In this document: piece after piece, positions 16,182 through 25,516 of the stretch
How positions within the stretch are numbered: position 1 is the first letter of the stretch
How the letters are laid out: each line of letters opens with the position of its first letter
Source: Mariniradius saccharolyticus AK6
GTDB taxonomy: Bacteria; Bacteroidota; Bacteroidia; Cytophagales; Cyclobacteriaceae
Length of the DNA: 63,891 nucleotides
NCBI RefSeq assembly: GCF_000330725.2
Contig: NZ_AMZY02000002.1
Coordinates: forward strand, 1 to 63,891
Direction of reading: 5' to 3'
Translations under genes and position numbers: made by a program
Notes under the pieces: model-generated
What the model was told of the DNA's origin: nothing
The model's input: only the letters and a program-made list of their open reading frames with translations
Database searches by the model: none

Positions 16182-17597
16182 CTACATTTCCCAACCGCTT
16201 CTGACCGGCTCCTTGATATACTGGTCGGCATCCGGAATTCCTTTCGCTTTCATATTGTCATAATCCCATTCGATGAGCTTTCCTCCCAACCTGAGCGACA
16301 ACACACCCAAGAGCGTAATCTCGGTCAATCTGGAACCATATTCGAAATTGGCAGAAGACTGTTCTTTGTTTCTAATCGCATCAATCCAATCCTGAAAATG
16401 ACCCTTTGACCTTGTCAGGCTGGGTTTCGGAACTTTGATATTGTTGCGGAAAGACTCCGGAAACACTTGGGGCTTGCGATTGCTTCCGTCATTGATGATA
16501 ATCCCTTTGGTACCCACAAACATAGACGCCCTTGCGGGATAAACATAGCCTTTTGGTAAAGCGGGATGCAGGTCTGGCCTCAATCCACCAGAATACCAGG
16601 TGATTTTCATTGCCTTCTGCTGGCCTTTCTGGGAAAAATTGAAATAGCCAATTTCTCCATAAGGGGCAATTTTCCGGTCAGAATAGCCAGCCGGAAAAAC
16701 CTGAACAGTATCGGGGCTTTTCAGATCAAATGCCCAAGTCACAGCGTCGAGGTCATGACAACCAAAATCCCCCAAAGCACCGCAGCCATAATCCCAAAAA
16801 TCCCTCCAGGTAACCGGTACATAATCCCGATGAAAAGGCACCATTTCCCTTGGACCTATCCATTGATCCCAATCAAAACCAATGGGCATGGTGCTTTGGC
16901 CCTGTGGCAAACCCCTCAATCCGGGTAACCAACGGCCTGCGGGTACCCAAGCATGACATTCTTTGACTTCCCCGATTACTCCCGCACGGAGGTACTCTAC
17001 CGTTTCACGGATCCCATCAGCCGAGTGGCCCATATTTCCCATCTGAGTCATCAAACCCGTTTCCCGGGTGACCTTCGCAACTTCACGGGCTTCCCAAATA
17101 TTGTGGGTCAGTGGTTTTTCGCAATAGACGTGCTTGCCCATTTTCAAAGCCATCAGAGCAATATAGGCATGGGTATGGTCAGGCGTAGAGATGACGACAC
17201 CGTCAATGTCGGCGGCATTTTCCATCAACTTGCGGAAATCCGTGTATTGGGCGACCCTTTTGCTTTCTCCTTTGGCATCATTGTGCGCCTCAATCAGGGC
17301 GGTGACGGGGCCTCTGCCTGCCTCCGAGCGATAATAAAAATCAGCCAGGTTCCAATAGTAGGCTGGATCTGCCACAGCCGCAATGTTCACGTTTTCCAAT
17401 TTCAAAAAATCTTGGGCATTCTGCTTGCCTTTTCCACCGGCGCCGATGATAGCCAAGTTGACTTTATCACTTGGCGCGGTGTAGCCCGGCCCACCGATCA
17501 CATGTCGGGGCACAATCATCATTCCTGCGCCGCTGAGTGCAGCTGCTTTTACAAAATCTCGTCTGGAAACGGGTGGTTTTTCGTTTTTCATGGTCAT
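16182..17597 (-). CDS. Gfo/Idh/MocA family oxidoreductase, Tat-exported
   Basis: 471 residues. A Tat signal (KPPVSRRDFVKAAALSGAG) precedes the Rossmann motif IIGAGGKGKQNAQ and the family motif EKPLTHN (dinucleotide-binding domain), then a C-terminal alpha/beta domain with CGALGDFGCHDLDAV. Exported members of this NAD(P)-dependent dehydrogenase family occur in sugar and glycan breakdown in Bacteroidota. Start may be the ATG two codons inside. Last gene of a leftward set with an arginase-like and a beta-lactamase-like gene, 20 bases after the former; a functional link is not obvious. Substrate unknown. Confidence 0.9.
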   Translation of the reverse strand: MTMKNEKPPVSRRDFVKAAALSGAGMMIVPRHVIGGPGYTAPSDKVNLAIIGAGGKGKQNAQDFLKLENVNIAAVADPAYYWNLADFYYRSEAGRGPVTALIEAHNDAKGESKRVAQYTDFRKLMENAADIDGVVISTPDHTHAYIALMALKMGKHVYCEKPLTHNIWEAREVAKVTRETGLMTQMGNMGHSADGIRETVEYLRAGVIGEVKECHAWVPAGRWLPGLRGLPQGQSTMPIGFDWDQWIGPREMVPFHRDYVPVTWRDFWDYGCGALGDFGCHDLDAVTWAFDLKSPDTVQVFPAGYSDRKIAPYGEIGYFNFSQKGQQKAMKITWYSGGLRPDLHPALPKGYVYPARASMFVGTKGIIINDGSNRKPQVFPESFRNNIKVPKPSLTRSKGHFQDWIDAIRNKEQSSANFEYGSRLTEITLLGVLSLRLGGKLIEWDYDNMKAKGIPDADQYIKEPVRSGWEM

Positions 17598-17617
17598 TAG
17601 GGTTCAAAAGGGTTATT

Positions 17618-18409
17618 CTATCTCATTTTGGCAATCAGCTCCTTCATCAACTTAAACGCAACCATAGCGGTCATCAGATGATGGTCGCGAATGGGATTGT
17701 ATTCTACCAAATCCGCTCCGATAACTGGCACTTTGACAGCCAGCAGCAAATCCAGCAATTGCCGGGTGCTCATTCCTCCTGGCTCATAATGCGAAACGCC
17801 AGGCGCAAAGGCAGGATCCAAGACATCAATATCCAAGGAAATATACAACGGCCCATCCAAAGCTGAAACGAACTCTAAACTGAAGTCCTTCATTTCGACG
17901 ATCTTGACCTTGTACTTGGCCGCCTGTTCCCGCTGATGCTGGGTCAAGGTCCTTATGCCCACTTGGGTAAGGGACTGCAGCACACCTTTCTCCAACAATC
18001 TCGCAAAGGGCGAAGCATGGGAAAACGGATTGCTCTCGAAATCATGATATAGGTCTCCATGGGCATCCAACTGCAATACATGCATGGGGCCATGTTTCAA
18101 GGCATGGGCTTCTATTACGGGATAAGCGATCGAATGATCTCCTCCCAAACTCAGCAGGTTGCTTTCGTCCGCTATGGCTTCGCCGACATATCGTTTGATT
18201 TGCTCATAGGCCTTTTGGGAATCCTGGCTGGCAAAAGACAAGTCACCCAAATCCTCATAATCCCTTCCCGCAATGATTTCCTGCCCTTCCTCGGTATAGT
18301 TGTTTGCTGATCCTTCCGCAGCCATCAGACGGATTCTTGGTGGTGCCAAATAGGGGCCCCTCAGGAAAGAACTATTGCTATCAAAAGGAATTCCTAAGAC
18401 CTTGATCAT
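17618..18409 (-). CDS. Arginase/agmatinase/formiminoglutamase family hydrolase
   Basis: 263 residues. The binuclear manganese site of ureohydrolases is complete by eye: GGDHSIAYPV (His), DAHGDLYHDFE (Asp-x-His-x-Asp) and SLDIDVLDPAFAPG (Asp-x-Asp), with HYEPGGMSTRQL following. The missing strict arginase features suggest agmatinase or formiminoglutamase rather than arginase; the substrate cannot be fixed from sequence alone. The start overlaps the upstream serine hydrolase stop by four bases. Confidence 0.88.
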   Translation of the reverse strand: MIKVLGIPFDSNSSFLRGPYLAPPRIRLMAAEGSANNYTEEGQEIIAGRDYEDLGDLSFASQDSQKAYEQIKRYVGEAIADESNLLSLGGDHSIAYPVIEAHALKHGPMHVLQLDAHGDLYHDFESNPFSHASPFARLLEKGVLQSLTQVGIRTLTQHQREQAAKYKVKIVEMKDFSLEFVSALDGPLYISLDIDVLDPAFAPGVSHYEPGGMSTRQLLDLLLAVKVPVIGADLVEYNPIRDHHLMTAMVAFKLMKELIAKMR

Positions 18410-19941
18410 GGTTTGATTTTTACGGGTTTCAGTTCCTCAAAGAAAATGTCGTCGTTGGGCACCTCGAAATCCATCCCAATAACCTGCAGTTTACCATCCA
18501 AGTTGAACTTGACAATCCCGAAGCTGAACCAGGCATGTTTCTCGTCCCACAGGATTTCAAACGTATCATAGTGCCAATGTTTGAGTGTGGCATTCAATCG
18601 TGGTGAATCGGTAAACAGCAGCCTCAAGTTTCCGTCCTTTTCCTCGACGCTGATTTTGCCATAGATATCCGAATGGTAGGTTCCTGCATACACGTTTGAA
18701 GGATGTGTCTGCTTGGTGCCCGTAACCTTGGCCTTTTTCAAATCGGCAATTCGGGTATCATTTTTCTCATTATCATTGGTCCTTTTCAGCATATCGCCCG
18801 ACCAATCCTTGTTGCCAGTGCCGAGAAACTGGTCCAAAGCATAATAGGTAGCTGCCATGATCGGACTCTTATGCCCGTTGGTCAGCACCACGACACCCAG
18901 TTTTTCCTCTGGGATAAGCGTCACCGCCGTGATCATGCCATCATACCCACCGGTATGCCCGACCATCAGTTTGCCGTGAAAATCACCCACTGTCCAGCCA
19001 AGCCCATAGCCATTGAAGTGACTCCCAAGGTCGTTTTTGGCAGTGTGGTCAACTGGAAACACATTATGCTGTGTCCAGACAAGGTTACGGGTAGACCTAC
19101 TCAGCAAAGTATCTTGCCCGATTATACCATGGTCAAGATTGAAAACCATCCACTTGGCCATATCATGAACCGAAGAAATGATCCCGCCCGTAGCGCCGAC
19201 ATGCTCCCATCCTTCGAATTTTATTGGAAAATTTTTCCCTTCTTCCCTGCCATGCGGTGTAGTGAAGTTTCCTTTTTTCCCCAAATCCACGATCGTCGTG
19301 GTCGTCCTGTCCATACCCAAAGGGGCAAAAATCCGCTCCTGCACCTGTTCCGCCCAAGTCTTGCCACTGACCACACGGATCAACTCGCCCGCTGTGATGT
19401 ACATGAGGTTGGAATAGCCGTAGCCCGCCCTGAAGTCATAGGCTTGGGGAAGTTGTCCAGCCATTTTGATAAAATGCTCCGGAGTCGCCTGTGACTTGTA
19501 CCAAATCACATCCCCACTGAAGGTACCCAATCCTACCCGATGGCTCAACAAATCCCGCACCGTCACTTGGGACGAAATCCAAGGGTCGCCAAAAAGGCTG
19601 AAATACGGGAGGCAATCCTTTACGCGGTCATTCCACTTGAGTTTGCCTTCTTGCACCAGCATGCCGATAATGGCTGAGGTAAAAGCCTTGGAATTGGATG
19701 CGATGGCGTAAAGCGTATGTTCATCCGGCTTCTCGGACTTGCCAATTTCCTTGACCCCGTAATTTCCTACAAAAACCAATTTACCATCCTTCACGACACC
19801 AATACTCGCACCCGGCACATCCCAATCCTGGACCATTTTCGCGAAGTAGGCATCCAGCTTCTTGGGATCGGGAAGTTTTTGGGCGTACACATTTACCCAG
19901 AAAAAAAGAAATAGAAAAGAAATGATCAGGCGCTTGTTCAT
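18406..19941 (-). CDS. Beta-lactamase-like serine hydrolase (class C/DD-peptidase fold)
   Basis: 511 residues with a signal peptide (LIISFLFLFFWVNVYAQK). Serine hydrolase motifs: SNSK (SxxK), YSN (YxN) in AGYGYSNLMY, and HTGGYDGM in place of KTG. The last 130 residues (VYAGTYHSDIYGKISVEEKDGNL...) form a DUF3471-like domain often attached to such hydrolases. Periplasmic peptidase or esterase; not a resistance beta-lactamase by itself. First gene of the leftward set with arginase-like and Gfo/Idh genes. Confidence 0.9.
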   Translation of the reverse strand: MNKRLIISFLFLFFWVNVYAQKLPDPKKLDAYFAKMVQDWDVPGASIGVVKDGKLVFVGNYGVKEIGKSEKPDEHTLYAIASNSKAFTSAIIGMLVQEGKLKWNDRVKDCLPYFSLFGDPWISSQVTVRDLLSHRVGLGTFSGDVIWYKSQATPEHFIKMAGQLPQAYDFRAGYGYSNLMYITAGELIRVVSGKTWAEQVQERIFAPLGMDRTTTTIVDLGKKGNFTTPHGREEGKNFPIKFEGWEHVGATGGIISSVHDMAKWMVFNLDHGIIGQDTLLSRSTRNLVWTQHNVFPVDHTAKNDLGSHFNGYGLGWTVGDFHGKLMVGHTGGYDGMITAVTLIPEEKLGVVVLTNGHKSPIMAATYYALDQFLGTGNKDWSGDMLKRTNDNEKNDTRIADLKKAKVTGTKQTHPSNVYAGTYHSDIYGKISVEEKDGNLRLLFTDSPRLNATLKHWHYDTFEILWDEKHAWFSFGIVKFNLDGKLQVIGMDFEVPNDDIFFEELKPVKIKP

Positions 19942-20039
19942 TAGGTGTGTGGAATCGGTGTTCTGCTAAATTGGCGAAAAAGCGTCGGAAACAAAAAGTG
20001 AAATAGAGATCAGCGGCGTGGGAAATGATAAAAAACAAA

Positions 20040-20079
20040 GGTTGGATGCCAAGCGGAAACCGCCGAAAGACATCCAACC
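20040..20079 (-). terminator. Terminator of adenosine kinase gene
   Basis: GGTTGGATG and CATCCAACC form a 9-bp stem with a GC-rich loop. Read leftward a TTTGTTTTTT tract follows. It lies about 30 bases past the stop at 20112. Confidence 0.75.
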
Positions 20080-20111
20080 GATTTTATTCCCAAAAACGAA
20101 TTCCTGTTGAA

Positions 20112-21107
20112 TCAGGGATTCAGCCTTGCCAGGATTTCCTTGGCTTCATGCCATTTCAATCGTGGCCCAAACTGGCTGACGATTTTGGAACTGGCCATGG
20201 AGGCAAGTTTGCCGCTGGAAGCATAGCTGTGCCCATTGGTAATGCCGTAAAGGAACGCCCCTGCAAACATGTCCCCTGCCCCGTTGCTGTCGATAGCGAC
20301 GGTTTTGTAGGGTTCGATATCGATAAAGGTATCCCCATCAAAGATCATAGCCCCGTTTTTGCCTTGGGTAATCACGAAATGCTTGGCGGATTTCTTCATT
20401 TCTTCCCGTGCTTCCAGGATATTGTCTTTGCCGGTGAAGAGCATCGCTTCTTCCTCGTTGGCGAAAAGCAAATCGACGCTGTAGCCGATCACATCGTCAA
20501 ATCCTTCCCGAAAGTACTTCACCATCGAAGGATCGGAAAAAGTCAGCGCCACCTTGGTACCTGCTGCCTCCGCAATCCGCTTCGCCTGCATCATCGCCTC
20601 TTTGCCATTGGGCGAGGTGATCAAATAGCCCTCGATGAACAAATACTTGGAGTCCCTGATCGCCCACTCGTTGAGGTCATTGACGGAGAACGTCTGAGTA
20701 ATGCCCAAAAACGTGTTCATCGTCCTTTCAGAATCACCGGTGACCATGACAAGGCATTTGCCCGTGATGCCCTCCTCGGGCTCTTTTCCTTCGAGACTGT
20801 TGTCCACACCTGAATTCTTGAGGTCTTCCAAGTAAAAGTAGCCCAATTCGTCGTTTGCCACCTTGCAGCAATAATAGGATTGTCCACCAAACTGGCTCAC
20901 CGCGATCACGGTATTGGCCGCGGAACCGCCACATTGCTTTTTCGCCTCGGCGGTGTTGATGACTTTCATGAGTTCGTTTTGGCGGGTTTCATCGACCAGG
21001 GTCATGAGGCCTTTTTCCACCCGATTTTCGAAAAGGAACTCGTTCGTTACCTTGAACTCAATATCTACCAAGGCATTTCCTATGCCTGTGACGTCGTATT
21101 TTTTCAT
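20112..21107 (-). CDS. PfkB family kinase, adenosine kinase-like
   Basis: 331 residues. PfkB fold: GIGNALVDIEFKVT at the start, QCGGSAANTVIAVSQFGG (substrate/lid region), and the ATP/anion-hole motif DSNGAGDMFAGAFLYG with catalytic Asp (about residue 275). The length and the adenosine-kinase style N-terminus favour adenosine or another nucleoside over sugar as substrate; sugar kinase activity is possible. It would return adenosine to AMP in purine salvage. Single-gene unit. Confidence 0.85.
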   Translation of the reverse strand: MKKYDVTGIGNALVDIEFKVTNEFLFENRVEKGLMTLVDETRQNELMKVINTAEAKKQCGGSAANTVIAVSQFGGQSYYCCKVANDELGYFYLEDLKNSGVDNSLEGKEPEEGITGKCLVMVTGDSERTMNTFLGITQTFSVNDLNEWAIRDSKYLFIEGYLITSPNGKEAMMQAKRIAEAAGTKVALTFSDPSMVKYFREGFDDVIGYSVDLLFANEEEAMLFTGKDNILEAREEMKKSAKHFVITQGKNGAMIFDGDTFIDIEPYKTVAIDSNGAGDMFAGAFLYGITNGHSYASSGKLASMASSKIVSQFGPRLKWHEAKEILARLNP

Positions 21108-21113
21108 TGGGAA

Positions 21114-21145
21114 TTAGTTGAATTGTTGATTAGTTGATTTGTTAT
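21114..21145. repeat. 8-bp tandem repeat, four units
   Basis: TTAGTTGA, ATTGTTGA, TTAGTTGA and TTTGTTAT follow each other without gaps. It lies just upstream of the adenosine kinase start, within its likely leader. Confidence 0.65.
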
Positions 21146-21191
21146 TGGAAAAAATGCTGACGAATAGAATTCAAGCCGATTTTTCCGCAGA

Positions 21192-22358
21192 TTATGAGAA
21201 GATCTTATGGCGCTCAAAGGGTTTTGTCCTATCAAACAGGTACCTATAAGTATGGTGTGTTTTGTAGATCGTCGCGTTGAGTTGCTCGCAAACCCGCATC
21301 ATTTTCGGGTTGAAATCCCCAATCCAGTTCATTTCCAAGGTTTCGTATTTGAAACTGCTTTTGAAGGCTATATCATCGCGATATGCCATAATCATCGCAC
21401 TTTCGACTCCTTTTCCCTGAAAATCAGGAACTACACCAAAAACCAATCCGAGCATCTTTTTGGGCGGATTGAATGTCTTGTGCAAGATGAATTTGAGTTT
21501 GCCGATCAGGTCCATCTTGCCGTTGACATATTTGAAAAGCTGATTGATCTCTGGGATATTGATGAAAAACGACACAGGTTCGCCCTTGTAGAATCCAAAA
21601 TAAATCAACCTCGGATCGATGATCGGCGCCATTTTGGCAAACATCAAGTTCGTCTCTTTCAAAGTCAGTGACTTGCCCATGTTCTTTGCCCATGCCTTGT
21701 TGTAAACCTGCATGAAATATTCCGGAGCCTTGTCCTTGATCTCGCTTTTCTTAATTTGACGAAAAACGAAATCTGGATCCTTTCTGATCGCCTTGGCGCG
21801 GTCCTCCATTTTCGGGTCAAAAACGGGGTCCTTCACGCCACGCATGTAGGTAAACTGTTTGAAATAAACCTGGAATCCATAGGATTCGAAGAAATGTTGG
21901 TAATAAGGAAAATTCCATGGCATGCCGTAGTTGGGTTCGGTATACCCATCTACCAACAAGCCCCACCATTTGTCCCTTTCACCAAAATTGACCGGGCCGT
22001 CCATGGCTTCCATTCCCTCTGATTCCAGCCATTCCTTGGCGGTATCAAACAACAGAAATGCTGCCTTGACGTCGTCAATACATTCAAAAAACCCCATCCC
22101 ACCGGTTGGTTGGGACTCTTTCCATTTTGGGTGCAGAAATGCAGCCACCCTGCCGATGGTTTGCCCCGACTCGTTGTACAGCAGCCATCTTTTAGCTTTT
22201 GCTCCTTGTCTGTAAAGCTTGTTTGTCTCGGGATGGAACAGTCCCTCGATATCCTTGTCCAAAGGCCTGATCCAGTTCTTTTCACTTTTGTAAAGCCGGG
22301 CGGCCATTTCCAAAAATTCCTTCGCCTGTGCTGGAGTGGTGACTTCCAGAATCTTCAT
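21192..22358 (-). CDS. GNAT-like uncharacterised protein
   Basis: 388 residues, no signal peptide. The C-terminal half has an acyl-CoA-type pattern (LIYFGFYKGEPVSFFINIPEINQ, VFGVVPDFQGKGVESAMIMAYRDD with the Q/R-x-x-G-x-G/A phosphate loop form QGKGVE), typical of GNAT acetyltransferases. The N-terminal half resembles a second GNAT-like fold. This family is common in Bacteroidota but has no assigned substrate. It lies 72 bases downstream of the rhodanese gene. Confidence 0.6.
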   Translation of the reverse strand: MKILEVTTPAQAKEFLEMAARLYKSEKNWIRPLDKDIEGLFHPETNKLYRQGAKAKRWLLYNESGQTIGRVAAFLHPKWKESQPTGGMGFFECIDDVKAAFLLFDTAKEWLESEGMEAMDGPVNFGERDKWWGLLVDGYTEPNYGMPWNFPYYQHFFESYGFQVYFKQFTYMRGVKDPVFDPKMEDRAKAIRKDPDFVFRQIKKSEIKDKAPEYFMQVYNKAWAKNMGKSLTLKETNLMFAKMAPIIDPRLIYFGFYKGEPVSFFINIPEINQLFKYVNGKMDLIGKLKFILHKTFNPPKKMLGLVFGVVPDFQGKGVESAMIMAYRDDIAFKSSFKYETLEMNWIGDFNPKMMRVCEQLNATIYKTHHTYRYLFDRTKPFERHKIFS

Positions 22359-22430
22359 AAGCAGTTGTTTAAACCGTCAAAAATAAGGCAATATTTCAGA
22401 AGTCCGACAAGTTGGTTTGTCGGAGAAAAG

Positions 22431-22919
22431 CTAATAGACCTTTTCTCCCTTATCTACCCAAATGCCCCAAGCGGCATTGTAGGTATGGATTTTTGGTGTC
22501 TGCCGATTGCCGGCGTACACAGGCTTGCCCTCATTGACCCAATGGAAAATCCCGCCATACAGATTGTACACCTGCTTGAAGCCTGCTTTCCGCAGCTTTT
22601 TCCCAATATCCTGACTCCGCGCGCCGACCGAGCAATACACAATAATGGGTTGGTCTTTGGGGATGTTTTTGACAGATCCCAGCGAAAAAGTATCATAGCC
22701 TACCCATTTGGCACCCTTGATGTGACTGACTTCATACTCTTCCTTTTCCCGAGTATCCAACCACACAGCCTTCGAAAATAGCTCCGTTTGATTCAAATAG
22801 GCCAAAGGGAAATCGTCATCGTACAATCCGCTAAGCATGGTTTTGTAAGCCAAGCTTTGGGCCGATGCCGTTAAACTGACGAAAAACAAAAATGCCAAGA
22901 CAGATAAACCCTTTCCCAT
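22431..22919 (-). CDS. Exported rhodanese-domain protein
   Basis: 162 residues: signal peptide (LAFLFFVSLTASAQS) then one rhodanese domain with catalytic Cys in IIVYCSVGARSQDIGKKL and the family end region GFKQVYNLYGGIFHWVNEG. Transfers sulfur or binds phosphoanions in the periplasm. It starts two bases after the permease gene stop, so is co-transcribed with the ABC transporter. Confidence 0.88.
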   Translation of the reverse strand: MGKGLSVLAFLFFVSLTASAQSLAYKTMLSGLYDDDFPLAYLNQTELFSKAVWLDTREKEEYEVSHIKGAKWVGYDTFSLGSVKNIPKDQPIIVYCSVGARSQDIGKKLRKAGFKQVYNLYGGIFHWVNEGKPVYAGNRQTPKIHTYNAAWGIWVDKGEKVY

Positions 22920-22921
22920 TT

Positions 22922-24565
22922 TTACATCTCTTTAAATTCCACCCGACTGATGATATCCAAGGTCAGGTGCAGCATCAAGGTCGCTACCAATACCATTCCG
23001 ATCGACAAGCCCAGCATTCCGTAGACAAACTTGTCCGTGATGAAATAACCGAAAAATCCTGCCGCCACCGAAGGCAGAATCCCAAACAAAATGACCCCTA
23101 CGACGATGACCGGGCGAATAAGTTTCCGGTCCCAACCTTCATCAAACCCTACTTGGGTAGTAAGGGTAATGGCAAAACCCGTGAGGTAAAAAGCCAAGAG
23201 ACAAATCGGAAAAAGCAAAATCAAGCCCCAACTCAGACCGGCAATCAACACAGCGGGAAGGATCAAACCTACGCCAAACAAACCAGTCTGGTACAGGTCA
23301 AGCTTGATCATGTTGATAAATTTGGAGGTCCAAGTGGCTGGAATCAGGATAAAAAACGGTTTTTTCAGATCGCCCACACTCGTCCTGCCCATCCCGGCAA
23401 AGAAATACATCATAATCATCACGCCCAGATATCCATATATAATCTTATGCGAAAACCAATCAAAATTGGACAGGACGGCCATGATGATCGCGATGCCAGC
23501 AAAGCCAAGGGCATATAAACCAAACAGCGGATGAAAGTCCTGCCGCGAGCTGTGGACATAATTTCTCCAGTACAAAGCCACCGCACCCGTTCCGAAATCA
23601 GGAAGATTGAGTTTCTTTTTCAAATTCAGACTTCCGGTTGACTCCGAGGCTTCTGCCTTTCCCATTGCCTTTTCTTTGACCTCTTCGTTGGATTTGGTGG
23701 ATTCCAACACGTCTTCATAATAAGCTCCCGCATGTGCGATGACCAAAAACAGGATCAGAAAGAATGAAATGATGTAGGCCAAGGAAAAGCCTAGGGGTAT
23801 CCACACGTTGCCATGGCTGACGTAGGACAAAATGCCCCTACTCCAACCTACGAGCGGGAAGAAATCAAACCAGGGTGAACCAATCCAAGCAAACATGCCC
23901 TGCCAAAATTTCTCCGCCATCAATCCCGGAATCATCACCATCAGGGCAAGGACAATTCCGAGGATGAAAATGCCGTTTCGGATGTAAGGCAGAATGCCAT
24001 ACTTGGTGTTGAGGGTGTAGATCAAAAAGCGAATCGGGGAAATAATAAAGAAGAAGAACGTAAATCCGAGCGACATGATGATGAGGTTCCATGCATTGAG
24101 GTCAAACACGTCGTTGAGCTGCGCGGTACTGTAAAGGACAAAAATCAAGCTCCCACCCAGGGCCGGAAAAATCGACCGGATCATGTAGTACACGAGCAGG
24201 TTGGATGGATTGACCGGTGCGGTAAATACGAAGTTGACATCAGCCATTGTAAAAAAGCTGATATTTTTTTTGGTCGCCCGATAAAGCTGGAACATCAGAA
24301 AAGCCAAAGCCAACAGGGTGAGACCTCCCACTACATTTTGCATAGCAAAATCAACCTCCGGTACCTCGCCCGCCGCATCCTGCAGGGTGTCCAGCTGACT
24401 GGCGTCCATGTCTTGGCTGCGCCCTCCCCTTCTAAAATAAAAGAAGCTGAAATACGCCAACACTGCTGCATAGGGCAGCAAGCGCAGCGGGTTTTTCAGA
24501 ATCAAACGGATATTGTTGCGGACGATAAAGAAGTCCTTGCGCAACAGAAGCTTAAACTCATTCAT
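22922..24565 (-). CDS. ABC exporter membrane protein
   Basis: 547 residues with about ten hydrophobic helices (for example LRLLPYAAVLAYFSFFYF, LTLLALAFLMFQLY, GIFILGIVLALMVMIPGLMA, IISFFLILFLVIAHAGAYY, PFFILIPATWTSKF, VVGVILFGILPSVAAGFFGY). A central soluble stretch includes KSNEEVKEKAMGKAEASES. Its first eight bases overlap the end of the ATPase gene. Inferred to pair with it as an efflux or export ABC system; cargo unknown. Confidence 0.85.
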   Translation of the reverse strand: MNEFKLLLRKDFFIVRNNIRLILKNPLRLLPYAAVLAYFSFFYFRRGGRSQDMDASQLDTLQDAAGEVPEVDFAMQNVVGGLTLLALAFLMFQLYRATKKNISFFTMADVNFVFTAPVNPSNLLVYYMIRSIFPALGGSLIFVLYSTAQLNDVFDLNAWNLIIMSLGFTFFFFIISPIRFLIYTLNTKYGILPYIRNGIFILGIVLALMVMIPGLMAEKFWQGMFAWIGSPWFDFFPLVGWSRGILSYVSHGNVWIPLGFSLAYIISFFLILFLVIAHAGAYYEDVLESTKSNEEVKEKAMGKAEASESTGSLNLKKKLNLPDFGTGAVALYWRNYVHSSRQDFHPLFGLYALGFAGIAIIMAVLSNFDWFSHKIIYGYLGVMIMMYFFAGMGRTSVGDLKKPFFILIPATWTSKFINMIKLDLYQTGLFGVGLILPAVLIAGLSWGLILLFPICLLAFYLTGFAITLTTQVGFDEGWDRKLIRPVIVVGVILFGILPSVAAGFFGYFITDKFVYGMLGLSIGMVLVATLMLHLTLDIISRVEFKEM

Positions 24566-25274
24566 CCTTTGTCAATTCTAAAAACAAATCTTCCAAACTT
24601 GAATCCCCTTCCGCCCCAAAGTTGCTCTTGAGGTTGGCAAGCGTGTCATTGCCGATGATGTTGCCGTCTTTCATGATCATTATCCTATCGGCAATGGTCT
24701 CCACGCTATCGATCAGGTGCGTACTGACGAGGATGGTTTTGCCTTGTTCTTTCAGGTCCCGGAATACCTTCTTGGTGTTTTTGATCGCCTTGGGATCAAG
24801 GCCAATCATCGGTTCATCAAAAAAGAGGATCTGAGGATCAGGAAGCAGCGCACAGCAGATCGATACTTTTTGGCGCATGCCTTTGGAAAGGTCCCGGCCC
24901 AACTTATCCTGTTTGTCCGACAATTCGTACAAGTCCATCAATGCTTCGGCCTTTTCCTGCCAGTTCTTTACGCCATAGGCCTGCGCAATAAATTGCAGAT
25001 GCTCCCGCACCGTCAGTAGGTCATACACATGGGGAGTTTCGGGTATGTAGGAAAAGAGCTTCTTGGCTTCCACGGTCATATGGTCGTGACCGCCGAGAAA
25101 AATCTCCCCCGCATTTTTCCGCAGCAGCCCTACGATACATTTCATGGTGGTACTTTTCCCGGCACCGTTAGGGCCCAAGAGACCAACGACTTCCCCACCA
25201 GCAAGTGAAAAACTGATATTGTTGACGGCGTTTTGCTTTCCGTACTTTTTGACCAAACCTGTTACTTCGAGCAT
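24558..25274 (-). CDS. ABC transporter ATP-binding protein
   Basis: 238 residues from MLEVTGLVKKYGKQN at 25274; a more upstream ATG is in frame but the family start is here. Walker A GPNGAGKST, signature LSKGMRQKVSICCAL (variant of LSGGQ), Walker B ILFFDEPMIGLD and the switch His in VSTHLIDS. It drives the membrane protein encoded next. Confidence 0.93.
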   Translation of the reverse strand: MLEVTGLVKKYGKQNAVNNISFSLAGGEVVGLLGPNGAGKSTTMKCIVGLLRKNAGEIFLGGHDHMTVEAKKLFSYIPETPHVYDLLTVREHLQFIAQAYGVKNWQEKAEALMDLYELSDKQDKLGRDLSKGMRQKVSICCALLPDPQILFFDEPMIGLDPKAIKNTKKVFRDLKEQGKTILVSTHLIDSVETIADRIMIMKDGNIIGNDTLANLKSNFGAEGDSSLEDLFLELTKDE

Positions 25275-25516
25275 AAATCCACGATTTCGATTCAAACCTA
25301 ATTATAATCGAAGAAATCGGATAAGAGTTTACATCAGCTCCTTTTTTCTTACATGACCTCCTGCAAAAAATGACAGAAAGAATAACAGAAAACCCCAAGA
25401 ATTGGGATTAGGGATTTTTTTTGAAAAGATGATCTACGGGACTTCGGACAAAATTGACCCTAAGTACAGGTAACTGTCCAAGCAATAAAATGTGCTTTTC
25501 TCCTTTTTTAACCAAA

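Noticed and set aside
18406-19941. True beta-lactam resistance gene linked to the BlaI/M56 pair
   Set aside because: It is over 2 kb away, in another operon, has HTGG rather than KTG and carries a DUF3471-like tail; the BlaI operator dyads are not upstream of it.
25275-25516. Small gene between the ABC ATPase and PorP genes
   Set aside because: Short frames exist, but none has a plausible start context, length or composition; the stretch looks like ordinary intergenic DNA.
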